This document shows, in pieces, positions 6,971-14,072 of a stretch of DNA of 15,591 bases. Position 1 is the first letter of the stretch, and every line of letters begins with the position of its first letter. Under the pieces are notes generated by a model. It did not search any database and was not told the DNA's origin. It saw only the letters and a program-made list of their open reading frames with translations. The stretch covers positions 1 to 15,591 of the forward strand of contig CAKSIN010000037.1 in the NCBI GenBank assembly GCA_934463115.1, read 5' to 3'. A program made the position numbers and the translations under genes. The stretch is from an uncultured Clostridia bacterium (GTDB taxonomy: Bacteria > Bacillota > Clostridia > UMGS1810).

Positions 6971-9339
6971 AGATAGCGTTCGGAAACAGCCGTATGGACA
7001 AGCGATGGAAAAACAAAGATATATCATGGGAAAACTTGTGCGAGATTGTCAGCCGGACAAAACGCACCACCGAAACGGTTGAAGAATACAGAAAAATGAA
7101 AAAAGGTCAGCAGGATAACATTAAAGATGTCGGAGGATTTGTGGGTGGACACTTGCGTGAAGGCAGACGAAAGAACGGCAATGTACTCTGCCGCAGTATG
7201 CTGACACTTGATATGGACTATGCCGACCGGGATATTTGGGAAAATATAAAAATGCTCTATGATTTCAAATGCCTGGTATATACAACGCATAAACATACCG
7301 AAGAAAATCCGAGACTCCGACTTCTTATTCCTCTTTCTCGCGATATTTCCGAAGAGGAATACCCGGCGGTTGCGAGAATGGTCGCAAAGGAAATCGGAAT
7401 CGATATGTTTGACGATACTACATACGAACCGTGCCGACTTATGTATTTCCCATCGACATCAATAAACGGTGATTTCTTTTACGATGCGAAAGACGGTGTC
7501 GAGCTTGACCCGGATTTTTATCTTAACAAATACGATGATTGGCATGATGTTTCAACCTATCCCGTTTCATCGAGGCAATCGGAGGTTGTAAAAAGAAATG
7601 TTGCGGCACAGGCAGACCCGCTTACCAAACCCGGTGCGGTCGGAGCTTTTTGCCGAGCATATACAGTGGAAGATGCTATCGAAAAATTCCTGCCCGATAT
7701 ATATGCACGGAGTGCCATGAACGGCCGTTTTGACTATATCCCCGCCGACTCCTCCGCAGGTGTGGTTGTATATGACAATAAATTCGCATACAGCCACCAT
7801 GCAACAGACCCTGTCTGCGGACGGCTTCTCAATGCATTTGATTTGGTAAGACTTCATCTGTACAGAGATATGGACGATAATTGCAACGGAAATACTCCTC
7901 CGTCCAAGATTCCGTCATATAAGGCAATGTGTGATTTTGCGTTAAAGGATGAAAAAGTACGGGCCGTGTTCGCCGAAGACAGAATGACACAGGCTTCCGA
8001 GGATTTTGCGAACGATGACTGGCAGACCGCTTTGGAACTTGATAAATCAGGAAAAATAAAAGATACGATGACAAATATATGTACCATTATCCGAAATGAC
8101 GAAAATCTTAAATGCATCGTATTCAATCAATTCAAAAATATGATTGATGTTGTCGGCACTTTGCCTTGGAAACAGGTAAAGCCGGGCTGGAGCGATACCG
8201 ATCTGGCTTGTGCCAAAATGTATTTTGAACGCATATACGGGATATGGTCTCCCGCCAAGTTTAAAGACGCACTTCTTGCCGTTGCCTCATCAGACAGACT
8301 GTATCATCCTGTAAAAGAATACCTATCGGATCTGAAATGGGACGGTATCGAAAGGCTTGATACTTTGCTTATAGACTACCTCGGAGCCGATGACACCGAG
8401 TATGTTCGTGCGGTTACAAGGAAAACACTTGTGGCGGCGGTTGCGAGAATATTCAAACCCGGAATCAAGTTCGATTCAATTCTCGTGATAAGCGGCAAGC
8501 AAGGTATCGGCAAGTCCACCCTTTTTGCAAAGCTCGGAAAACAATGGTTCTCGGATTCCCTGTCCATAGCCGATATGAAAGACAAAACCGCATCCGAAAA
8601 ACTCCAGGGATATTGGATTCTTGAAATATCGGAGCTTAACGGTATGAAAAAAGTTGATGTCGAAACCATTAAATCATTTGTATCGAGAACCGATGACAAG
8701 TACCGCCAGGCTTACGGTTCTTCCGTTGAAAGTCATCCGAGGAGCTGTATTATCGTCGGCACTACAAACAGCGACAGCGGTTTTCTGCGTGATATTACGG
8801 GAAATCGCAGATTTTTCCCCGTAACTATAACCGGCACGGGAAAATACCATCCTTGGGAACTGACCGAGGTCGACCAAATATGGGCAGAGGCTGTGGAATA
8901 TTACAAGCGTGGCGAAGAACTGTTCTTAAAAGGCGAAATTGCCATGCAGGCATACGAAAAACAGCGAGATGCAATGGAATCGGACGACCGTGAAGGTATT
9001 GTCGAGGAATATCTAAACACCCTTCTTCCCGACGAGTGGGTCGATATGGATTTGTATGAGAGAAGAAACTATCTTAACGGCACGGAGTTCGGTGAGGTAA
9101 AAAAACACGGAACAGAGACTCGTGACAAGGTATGCACTATGGAAATATGGTGTGAGTGTTTCGGAAAACCTCGTGAGAGTATAAGAAAAGCCGACTCTTA
9201 CGAAATAGAGGGTATCCTTTACAAGCTCGGCGGATGGGAACGCTATTCGGGCAACGCATCGGGCAAAACCAGAATACCGGGCTACGGAGTTCAAAAAACA
9301 TATGTCCGTGTTCCGAACGGAAACACACAGAACGGATAA
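6967..9339 (+). CDS. VapE/D5-type primase-helicase fusion
   Basis: The product is 790 residues. The N-terminal part looks like an archaeo-eukaryotic-type primase: LTLDMDYAD (about 80-87, the D-x-D metal site), YTTHKHTEENPRLRLLIPL (about 105-123) and CRLMYFPS (about 156-163). A linker domain with AYTVEDAIEKFLPDIY and NKFAYSHHAT follows. The C-terminal part is the virulence-associated E helicase domain: Walker A GKQGIGKST (about 510-518), Walker B YWILEISEL (about 549-557), a sensor segment VGTTNSDSGFL and an arginine finger in TGNRRFFPV (about 611-619). It would prime and unwind DNA at the phage origin. The start has GAGGAGGT six bases upstream. A repeat-rich, AT-rich gap lies just after it, as expected for an origin beside its initiator. 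'Virulence-associated' is a historical name and implies no virulence. Confidence 0.93.
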   Translation: MKIAFGNSRMDKRWKNKDISWENLCEIVSRTKRTTETVEEYRKMKKGQQDNIKDVGGFVGGHLREGRRKNGNVLCRSMLTLDMDYADRDIWENIKMLYDFKCLVYTTHKHTEENPRLRLLIPLSRDISEEEYPAVARMVAKEIGIDMFDDTTYEPCRLMYFPSTSINGDFFYDAKDGVELDPDFYLNKYDDWHDVSTYPVSSRQSEVVKRNVAAQADPLTKPGAVGAFCRAYTVEDAIEKFLPDIYARSAMNGRFDYIPADSSAGVVVYDNKFAYSHHATDPVCGRLLNAFDLVRLHLYRDMDDNCNGNTPPSKIPSYKAMCDFALKDEKVRAVFAEDRMTQASEDFANDDWQTALELDKSGKIKDTMTNICTIIRNDENLKCIVFNQFKNMIDVVGTLPWKQVKPGWSDTDLACAKMYFERIYGIWSPAKFKDALLAVASSDRLYHPVKEYLSDLKWDGIERLDTLLIDYLGADDTEYVRAVTRKTLVAAVARIFKPGIKFDSILVISGKQGIGKSTLFAKLGKQWFSDSLSIADMKDKTASEKLQGYWILEISELNGMKKVDVETIKSFVSRTDDKYRQAYGSSVESHPRSCIIVGTTNSDSGFLRDITGNRRFFPVTITGTGKYHPWELTEVDQIWAEAVEYYKRGEELFLKGEIAMQAYEKQRDAMESDDREGIVEEYLNTLLPDEWVDMDLYERRNYLNGTEFGEVKKHGTETRDKVCTMEIWCECFGKPRESIRKADSYEIEGILYKLGGWERYSGNASGKTRIPGYGVQKTYVRVPNGNTQNG

Positions 9340-9343
9340 AACC

Positions 9344-9479
9344 GTTTCCGATATTTCCTATCGGGGCAGCGGAAACATTTTGAGAAAACATTCCAAAGCC
9401 GTGGGCGGTCAGCCTTGCAGTGCGGTTGTTTCCTATGTTTCCGAAAAATTTTATATATAAGAAAAAATAAATATATACA
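9344..9479. other. Candidate phage replication origin: 9-nt iterons, palindrome and AT-rich tract
   Basis: Two tandem pairs of a 9-base unit occur: GTTTCCGAT-ATTTCCTAT (9344-9361) and GTTTCCTAT-GTTTCCGAA (9428-9445). Inverted copies of the GGAAAC core lie at 9319-9324 (inside the end of the previous gene) and 9371-9376. CCGATATTTCCTATCGG (9348-9364) is a palindrome with 6-bp arms. The tract 9446-9479 is almost all A and T, a possible unwinding element. The gap follows the primase-helicase gene directly. Together these resemble an iteron origin, though no function is proven. The rest of the gap up to 9550 holds a small TCAGC-AAC-GCTGA palindrome (9485-9497) and the ribosome binding site of the next gene. 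Confidence 0.5.
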
Positions 9480-9563
9480 GAGAATCAGCAACGCTGACCC
9501 ATACACACGCACGAGAGAGTTTTTAACCTTTCGGCAACATCAACGAGAAACAAGGAGTTCAGA

Positions 9564-9845
9564 ATGAGAGAAAAAATTATTGAAGATAAATTAAAAAATG
9601 CGGTTAAAGATAAAGGCGGTCTTTGCTTAAAATTCGTATCACCCGGCTTTGACGGCGTTCCCGACAGAATAATTCTTATGCCGAACGGCATTATGGCATT
9701 TGCCGAACTTAAAGCACCGGGCAAAAAATTACGGCCTATACAAAAACGCAGAAAAATGCAGCTGCAAAGACTTGGATTTAAGGTTTTTTGCATAGATGAT
9801 ATTGATATGATCGGAGGAATAATCGATGAAATATACACCGTATAA
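9564..9845 (+). CDS. VRR-NUC domain nuclease
   Basis: The product is 93 residues, the normal size for stand-alone phage VRR-NUC proteins. Glu7, the Pro-Asp pair in GVPDRIILMP (33-34) and the E-x-K in AFAELKAPGKKLRPIQKRR (Glu48, Lys50) give the PD-(D/E)XK active site; the Gln-rich helix after it (RKMQLQRLGF) is also typical. The family cleaves branched DNA such as Holliday junctions in some members. AAGGAG lies eight bases before the ATG. The last 20 bases overlap the helicase gene, and the same VRR-NUC then SNF2 order is common in clostridial phages, so the two probably work together on branched or damaged DNA. Confidence 0.9.
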   Translation: MREKIIEDKLKNAVKDKGGLCLKFVSPGFDGVPDRIILMPNGIMAFAELKAPGKKLRPIQKRRKMQLQRLGFKVFCIDDIDMIGGIIDEIYTV

Positions 9846-11181
9846 TTATCAGAAATACGCTGCGGAATTTATAGAAAACCACAAAACTGCGGCAATATTC
9901 CTTGATATGGGTTTGGGGAAAACGATTATTACTCTTACGGCAATAAACAACCTTTGCTTTGATACATTTGAGGTGCAAAAGGTTCTTGTGATTGCCCCGC
10001 TACGAGTGGCAAGAGATACATGGAGTGCCGAAATCGAAAAATGGGAGCATTTGAAACATCTGAAATACTCGATCGTAATCGGAACGGAAACCGAAAGACT
10101 GGCAGCTCTCAATACTCCCGCCGATATCTATATAATAAACCGTGAAAACGTGGTGTGGCTTGTGGAAGACAGCGGATTTCCGTTTGACTTTGATATGGTG
10201 GTAATAGATGAGTTGTCATCGTTTAAGAGTCATCGGTCAAAACGGTTTAAGAGTCTTATGAAAGTTCGTCCCGTAATAAAGCGTATGGTAGGTCTTACGG
10301 GTACCCCCTCATCAAATGGGCTTATGGATTTATGGGCGGAATTCAAACTGCTTGATATGGGAAAACGGCTCGGACGATTTATCACGCATTACAGAGACGA
10401 GTTTTTCCGTCCCGATAAGCGTAACGGACAGGTTATATTTTCATATAAACCGAAAGACGGTGCGGAAGATGAAATATACAAGAGAATATCGGATATTACA
10501 ATCTCCATGAAAGCGGCAGAACATCTGAAAATGCCCGATTGCGTAATGAATACCGTCAGCGTTAATCTTTCGGTAAAAGAAATGAAAATGTATAAAGCAT
10601 TAAAAACCGACCTTGTGTTATCGGTCGGAAACAGAGAGATTGATGCGGTAAATGCCGGAGCACTCAGCAATAAACTGTCGCAAATGGCAAACGGAGCCGT
10701 ATATGATGAGAATAAAACATACATAGAAATACACAGCTGCAAGCTTGACGCACTCGAAGATTTGATTGAACAGGCAAACGGCAAGCCGGTGCTTGTCGCA
10801 TATTGGTTCAAACATGATTTTGAGCGTATACAAAAACGGTTTGATGTTCGTGTAATTAAATCATCGAAAGATATAGCAGACTGGAACAGCGGCAAAATCT
10901 CTATCGGAATCATTCACCCGGCATCTGCGGGACACGGACTTAATCTTCAAACCGGAGGGTCAACCCTCATATGGTTCGGACTTACATGGAGTTTGGAACT
11001 GTACCGGCAGACAAACGCCAGATTGTGGAGACAGGGACAAAAGTCCGATGTCGTCATAATTCATCATATCATAACCAAAGGCACTATTGACGAGCATATT
11101 ATGAGAGCACTTCAAAACAAAGAAAAAACGCAGTCGGATTTAATAGATGCGGTAAAAGCACAGATCGGAGGAAAAAAATGA
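9826..11181 (+). CDS. SNF2-family DNA helicase/translocase
   Basis: The product is 451 residues with all helicase motifs: Walker A DMGLGKT (27-33), LVIAPLRVARDTW (Ia, about 54-66), DELSS (motif II, 128-132, in place of the common DEAH), GLTGTPSSNG (motif III, 156-165), SAGHGLNLQ (motif V, about 367-375) and QTNARLWRQGQ (motif VI, 395-405). There are no extra targeting domains, so it is the minimal phage-type SNF2 protein. It should move along double-stranded DNA using ATP, and a replication-fork or recombination role fits the neighbouring VRR-NUC gene. Its start at 9826 has GGAGGA upstream within the previous gene, and its end overlaps the next gene in ATGA. Confidence 0.94.
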   Translation: MKYTPYNYQKYAAEFIENHKTAAIFLDMGLGKTIITLTAINNLCFDTFEVQKVLVIAPLRVARDTWSAEIEKWEHLKHLKYSIVIGTETERLAALNTPADIYIINRENVVWLVEDSGFPFDFDMVVIDELSSFKSHRSKRFKSLMKVRPVIKRMVGLTGTPSSNGLMDLWAEFKLLDMGKRLGRFITHYRDEFFRPDKRNGQVIFSYKPKDGAEDEIYKRISDITISMKAAEHLKMPDCVMNTVSVNLSVKEMKMYKALKTDLVLSVGNREIDAVNAGALSNKLSQMANGAVYDENKTYIEIHSCKLDALEDLIEQANGKPVLVAYWFKHDFERIQKRFDVRVIKSSKDIADWNSGKISIGIIHPASAGHGLNLQTGGSTLIWFGLTWSLELYRQTNARLWRQGQKSDVVIIHHIITKGTIDEHIMRALQNKEKTQSDLIDAVKAQIGGKK

Positions 11182-11369
11182 ACGGATATAAATTACTTGC
11201 AAATGCAATTGTTATTCAAGCGGTAAAAGATTATAAAAAAGCATTAAAACACGATGACAGAGGTGTAAAACGGGAATGTTGCCGATTCTTTCGTTCGCAG
11301 TGGTTCAAGGAACTTACGAATATTGACGGTGAACAAATAATATCAAAGCTGAAATCGGAGGTACAATAA
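11178..11369 (+). CDS. Small phage protein of unknown function (63 aa)
   Basis: The product is 63 residues, basic in its first half. NGYKLLANAIVIQAVKDYKKAL looks like one long helix, followed by a CCRFFRSQWFKEL segment and a short acidic end. It has a good GGAGG six bases before the ATG and couples to the helicase gene by ATGA overlap at 11178-11181. A protein of this pattern is commonly found between the SNF2 and DUF1492 genes in clostridial phages. I do not know its function. The two adjacent cysteines plus Trp-Phe suggest a compact fold, but no metal site is evident. Confidence 0.75.
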   Translation: MNGYKLLANAIVIQAVKDYKKALKHDDRGVKRECCRFFRSQWFKELTNIDGEQIISKLKSEVQ

Positions 11370-11370
11370 A

Positions 11371-11799
11371 ATGAGCATAAAGGAATACTTATCACAGGCA
11401 CGATACTTGGATATGCGGATACAGTCAAAATTGGAGCAGCTTGAATCGTTAAATGAGCTTGCAACAAAGTGTACATCGGTTATCACCGGTATGCCGCATT
11501 CGCCAAGCAAGAGCACATCGTCTATGGCAGACACGATAAATAAAATCGTTGATTTGCAATGCGAAATTAACAAAGACATCGATAACCTTGTTGATCTAAA
11601 GGAAGAAATCGCACAGGTTATAAACGGTGTCGAGCAGACGAACTATCGTATGATACTTGAAAAGCGATACCTTTGTTTTCATTCTTGGGAGAAAATCGCA
11701 AGCGAGATGTTTTATGATTTGAGATGGCTGCACCGTCTGCACGGCAGAGCGCTTGAAAGTGCCGGGAAGGTTTATGAGAAAATACACGCAGACCACTAA
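11371..11799 (+). CDS. DUF1492 phage regulator with sigma-region-4-like C-terminus
   Basis: The product is 142 residues. The N-terminal two thirds is helical and likely coiled coil (SQARYLDMRIQSKLEQLESL, about 8-27, and the segment around 55-90). The C-terminal part YRMILEKRYLCFHSWEKIA followed by SEMFYDLRWLHRLHGRALE is the helix-turn-helix region of the DUF1492 family, related to ArpU-type phage late regulators. GGAGGT lies seven bases before the ATG. It is the last gene of the early operon, and a strong promoter plus terminator follow at once, as is usual for this family. I infer that it controls the packaging and structural genes downstream. Direct DNA targets are not visible. Confidence 0.85.
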   Translation: MSIKEYLSQARYLDMRIQSKLEQLESLNELATKCTSVITGMPHSPSKSTSSMADTINKIVDLQCEINKDIDNLVDLKEEIAQVINGVEQTNYRMILEKRYLCFHSWEKIASEMFYDLRWLHRLHGRALESAGKVYEKIHADH

Positions 11800-11806
11800 A
11801 AGCCAC

Positions 11807-11834
11807 TTGAATACATATGGAACTGTGATATAAT
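11807..11834 (+). promoter_or_regulatory. Strong extended -10 promoter after the early operon
   Basis: TTGAAT (11807-11812), a 16-base spacer and perfect TATAAT (11829-11834) are present, with TGA just before the -10. The predicted start, 6-8 bases after the -10, falls at or beside the ATG at 11841. Confidence 0.72.
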
Positions 11835-11840
11835 GGTAGT

Positions 11841-11921
11841 ATGAAAAAAGTGTATACGGACAGCCTTCACGGGAAAAATCCCGCGAGGGCTTTTTCTGTA
11901 CAAAAAGATAAGAGGTTGTAA
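11841..11921 (+). CDS. Possible leaderless 26-codon ORF overlapping a terminator
   Basis: The frame opens with ATG at the predicted transcription start and runs 26 codons (beginning MKKVYTDS) to TAA at 11919. There is no ribosome binding site and no room for a leader, so translation would have to be leaderless. The coding bases contain the whole terminator hairpin at 11862-11891. It may be a leader peptide whose translation affects termination, or chance reading of a short RNA. I cannot tell these apart from one sequence. Confidence 0.3.
   Translation: MKKVYTDSLHGKNPARAFSVQKDKRL
11862..11895 (+). terminator. Rho-independent terminator, plus strand
   Basis: AGCCTTCACGGG and CCCGCGAGGGCT (11880-11891) form a 12-bp stem with one mismatch and one wobble around AAAAAT, followed by TTTTT. 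It lies only about 20 bases after the predicted start of transcription, so it makes a very short transcript or acts as an attenuator. Confidence 0.75.
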
Positions 11922-11936
11922 AGCCAACCCCTTATC
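11902..11936 (-). terminator. Rho-independent terminator for the minus-strand gene
   Basis: Read on the minus strand, GATAAGGGGTTG (11936-11925) pairs with CAACCTCTTATC (11918-11907) with one mismatch, and TTTTT follows (11906-11902). It lies nine bases past the stop of the 11946-12152 gene. Confidence 0.7.
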
Positions 11937-11945
11937 CGAAAATCG

Positions 11946-12152
11946 TTAATCACCATCTTTTGATTCGACGATTTTTTTGAACTGCGGATCATCTTGCAAC
12001 TGCTTGATCTTATTTACAACAAGACCAAACACGGCTTCTATCTGGTGATAACCGACTTTAAGTATCAGCTTGTCGTTTTGATACAAGTACAATGCTTCGG
12101 TGTCCGCTTTGATGCTTACCGCTTTTACGGTAAGTTCAAACAAGGTATTCAT
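11946..12152 (-). CDS. Small minus-strand accessory (moron-like) gene, function unknown
   Basis: The product is 68 residues and the only minus-strand gene inside the plus-strand phage operons. It is convincing because TGAAAGGAGG (12170-12161) lies eight bases before the ATG and a dedicated terminator follows its stop. The N-terminal half alternates hydrophobic and polar residues (TLFELTVKAVSIKA, then ALYLYQNDKLILKVGYHQ), suggesting a beta sheet; the C-terminal half (IEAVFGLVVNKIKQLQDD to FKKIVESKDGD) looks like a helix with a charged tail. There is no signal peptide, membrane span or Cys. A single gene with its own promoter, operator-like palindrome and terminator between early and packaging genes is the classic layout of a phage 'moron', often a lysogeny, exclusion or anti-defence gene. 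I do not recognise the family. Confidence 0.78.
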   Translation of the reverse strand: MNTLFELTVKAVSIKADTEALYLYQNDKLILKVGYHQIEAVFGLVVNKIKQLQDDPQFKKIVESKDGD

Positions 12153-12177
12153 ACACGATTCCTCCTTTCAATGATTG

Positions 12178-12194
12178 TGAGAATTGTGTTCTCA
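12178..12194. promoter_or_regulatory. Palindromic operator candidate
   Basis: TGAGAATTGTGTTCTCA has perfect 6-bp arms around TTGTG. It overlaps the possible -10 of the minus-strand gene and lies about 45 bases before the HNH gene start, so it could control one or both divergent units. Confidence 0.45.
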
Positions 12195-12210
12195 TAACAG
12201 CCCTTGTAAA
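12183..12210 (-). promoter_or_regulatory. Possible promoter of the minus-strand gene
   Basis: On the minus strand TTTACA (12210-12205), a 16-base spacer and CACAAT (12188-12183) match the consensus at 5 and 4 of 6 bases. The start would fall near 12176, just before the ribosome binding site. No equally good plus-strand promoter is visible for the HNH gene. Confidence 0.38.
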
Positions 12211-12239
12211 TTTCGCGTATGAAAAGAGGTGTTTTATTC

Positions 12240-12629
12240 ATGCCGTACAAACCGAAACGACCATGTTCATTCCCCGGCTGTCCCCACCTTACCCACGGAC
12301 GGTTCTGTGACGAACACGCCAAAGCAGAAGCTAAAAGGTATGAGAGGTACGACCGCTCACCCGAAGTGAAAAAAAGATATGGTCGTGTGTGGCAGGTCAT
12401 CCGTGACAGATATATCTCGGAGCATCCTTTGTGCGAGGTGTGCAAACGGAACGGCAAGCTCACCCCTGCCGAGGAGGTTCACCACATCAAACCGCTGTCG
12501 CAAGGCGGAACGAACGCAGAGGACAACCTTATGTCCTTATGCAAGGTATGTCACTCGAAAATAACTGCGCGGGAAGGTGGCAGATGGACTCCGAAACACA
12601 GACGGATGGGCCCGTCTTCATCTCTGTGA
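12240..12629 (+). CDS. HNH endonuclease of the packaging module
   Basis: The product is 129 residues when started at the ATG at 12240, preceded by AAGAGGTG; MPYKPKRPCSFPGCP is the standard beginning of these proteins. Cys9, Cys14, Cys23 and His26 form a small N-terminal zinc site. The HNH core has Cys65 and Cys68 (PLCEVC), the double histidine in EVHHIKPLSQGG (81-82), Asn96 (EDNLMSLC), and Cys101, Cys104 and His105 (CKVCH). All catalytic and zinc residues are intact. In phages of this type an HNH protein next to the terminase genes is needed for specific DNA cleavage during packaging. It is followed by the small terminase gene after a 95-base gap without a clear ORF. Confidence 0.92.
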   Translation: MPYKPKRPCSFPGCPHLTHGRFCDEHAKAEAKRYERYDRSPEVKKRYGRVWQVIRDRYISEHPLCEVCKRNGKLTPAEEVHHIKPLSQGGTNAEDNLMSLCKVCHSKITAREGGRWTPKHRRMGPSSSL

Positions 12630-12724
12630 GCCTATCACAGAAGAACGGGCGCCTCCCTTCATACGCAAAAAAGCGAAATCAAACACGGGGATACCCCCCC
12701 GGCTAAAATCGAGGTGATAAAAAC

Positions 12725-13279
12725 ATGGCAAAGGACGGAACGAACCGGGGCGGCTCACGAGCAGGCGCCGGGCGAAAATCAAAGGCGCTTGCCGATAAGC
12801 TGACAGCCGGAAACCCCGGCGGCAGAAAACTCACGGTTGTAAACTTTGATAACGACACCGCCGAACTTGAAGGTTCGGATATGCCGCCCGTGAAGGAATA
12901 TTTGAAAGCAAGCCAAAAAGGCGGTATTGATTTATGTGCCGAGGATGTATACAAAGAAACATGGCAGTGGCTGAAAGAACGAGGATGTGAAAAGCTAATA
13001 AGCACACAGCTTTTGGAGCAATACGCAATGTGCATTGCAAGATGGATTCAGTGCGAGGAGGCTATCAGTACATTCGGTTTTTTGGCAAAGCATCCGACAA
13101 CGGGCGGGGCTATGACCTCGCCGTATGTTTCGGTGAGCCGTGACTACATGAAACAGTCCAATCAGCTGTGGTATCAGATTTACCAGGTTGTAAAGGAAAA
13201 TTGCTCTGTGGAATACGGCTCGGCAATACCGCAGGACGATTTAATGGAGCGGCTTTTGACCGCTCGGAAAGGACGATAA
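12725..13279 (+). CDS. P27-family small terminase subunit
   Basis: The product is 184 residues. The Gly-rich basic start (GTNRGGSRAGAGRKSKAL, followed by LTAGNPGGRKL) is the hallmark of the P27/terminase_4 family, and the helical body with LISTQLLEQYAMCIARWIQC, SPYVSVSRDYMKQ and a C-terminal RLLTARKGR fits as well. Small terminase subunits recognise the packaging site on the phage genome and regulate the large subunit motor, which is expected downstream outside this window. GAGGTG lies nine bases before the ATG. It is separated by only four bases from the SAM synthetase gene. The length is normal for the family. Confidence 0.92.
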   Translation: MAKDGTNRGGSRAGAGRKSKALADKLTAGNPGGRKLTVVNFDNDTAELEGSDMPPVKEYLKASQKGGIDLCAEDVYKETWQWLKERGCEKLISTQLLEQYAMCIARWIQCEEAISTFGFLAKHPTTGGAMTSPYVSVSRDYMKQSNQLWYQIYQVVKENCSVEYGSAIPQDDLMERLLTARKGR

Positions 13280-13283
13280 AATT

Positions 13284-14072
13284 ATGTTTGAAAAAGTAAA
13301 CCCCGCTCACCCGGACAAGGTGGCGGACAGAATTGCCGGTGCGATTGTCGACCTGGCATACAGTGTGGATACCAATCCCAAAATTGCCGCCGAAGTTTTA
13401 ATCGGACATGGCGTGTGCCATGCGATTATCGAAACCTCCGCACCGATTGAAAAATGTATGGTTGAGAAAGCAATACACCGAATCGGCGGTTCAAACCTTA
13501 AATGCGATATTGTTATCACTCCGCAGGACACACATCTTGCAAAGAACCAGGACGGTATTATCAGATGCGGTGACAACGGCATATTTAAGGGTATGCCTGT
13601 AACCGATGAGCAAAAAGCACTTGTCAAAGTGGCAAAGGACATATGCAATTCTTATCCCTTTGACGGAAAATACATCATTGACAGAGCAAGGCTCATCATC
13701 TGCCAAAGCAATGCAGATACGGATAAACTCAAAAAATATTATCCAACAGCCGAAGTTAACCCTCTTGGTGACTGGACAGGCGGAACGGATGTTGACACAG
13801 GCACCGCAAACCGCAAACTCGGCAGTGATATGGCAGATTCCGTAACCGGCGGCGGTCTGCACGGCAAGGATTTATCAAAGGCCGATGTGAGTGTAAACAT
13901 TTACGCATTCCTTAAAGCGCAGGAAACGAGAAAGGCTGTGGAGCTTTGCTGTGCAATCGGCGATGAATACATAGACGGTATTCCTTACGAAAAAATCGTG
14001 GAAACGGCAAGAGAATATATAAAGTCGGTCGGCGGCTTTGAGAAATTTGCCGAGTGGGGTTTGGTATGCTGA
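13284..14072 (+). CDS. metK: Compact phage S-adenosylmethionine synthetase
   Basis: The product is 262 residues, against roughly 380-400 for cellular enzymes. HPDKVADRIAGAIVD (9-23) is the ATP and metal-binding start, CGDNGIFKG (95-103) matches the GAGDQG region, DTGTANRK (171-178) matches the D-x-G-x-T-x-R-K phosphate-binding motif, and GGGLHGKDLSKAD (189-201) matches the GGGAFSGKD signature. The catalytic core is therefore retained, while parts of the middle domain and the C-terminal end seen in cellular MetK are missing. It should make SAM from methionine and ATP, although quaternary structure may differ. It sits between the small terminase and two DNA methyltransferases and overlaps the first of these by seven bases, which argues for a role in supplying methyl donor. 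Ribosome binding site AAAGGACG is nine bases upstream. Confidence 0.9.
   Translation: MFEKVNPAHPDKVADRIAGAIVDLAYSVDTNPKIAAEVLIGHGVCHAIIETSAPIEKCMVEKAIHRIGGSNLKCDIVITPQDTHLAKNQDGIIRCGDNGIFKGMPVTDEQKALVKVAKDICNSYPFDGKYIIDRARLIICQSNADTDKLKKYYPTAEVNPLGDWTGGTDVDTGTANRKLGSDMADSVTGGGLHGKDLSKADVSVNIYAFLKAQETRKAVELCCAIGDEYIDGIPYEKIVETAREYIKSVGGFEKFAEWGLVC

Noticed and set aside
12630..12724. Additional small gene between HNH and terminase
   Set aside because: No frame with a start and ribosome binding site belongs there; the overlapping frames at 12379-12706 are shadows of the HNH gene.
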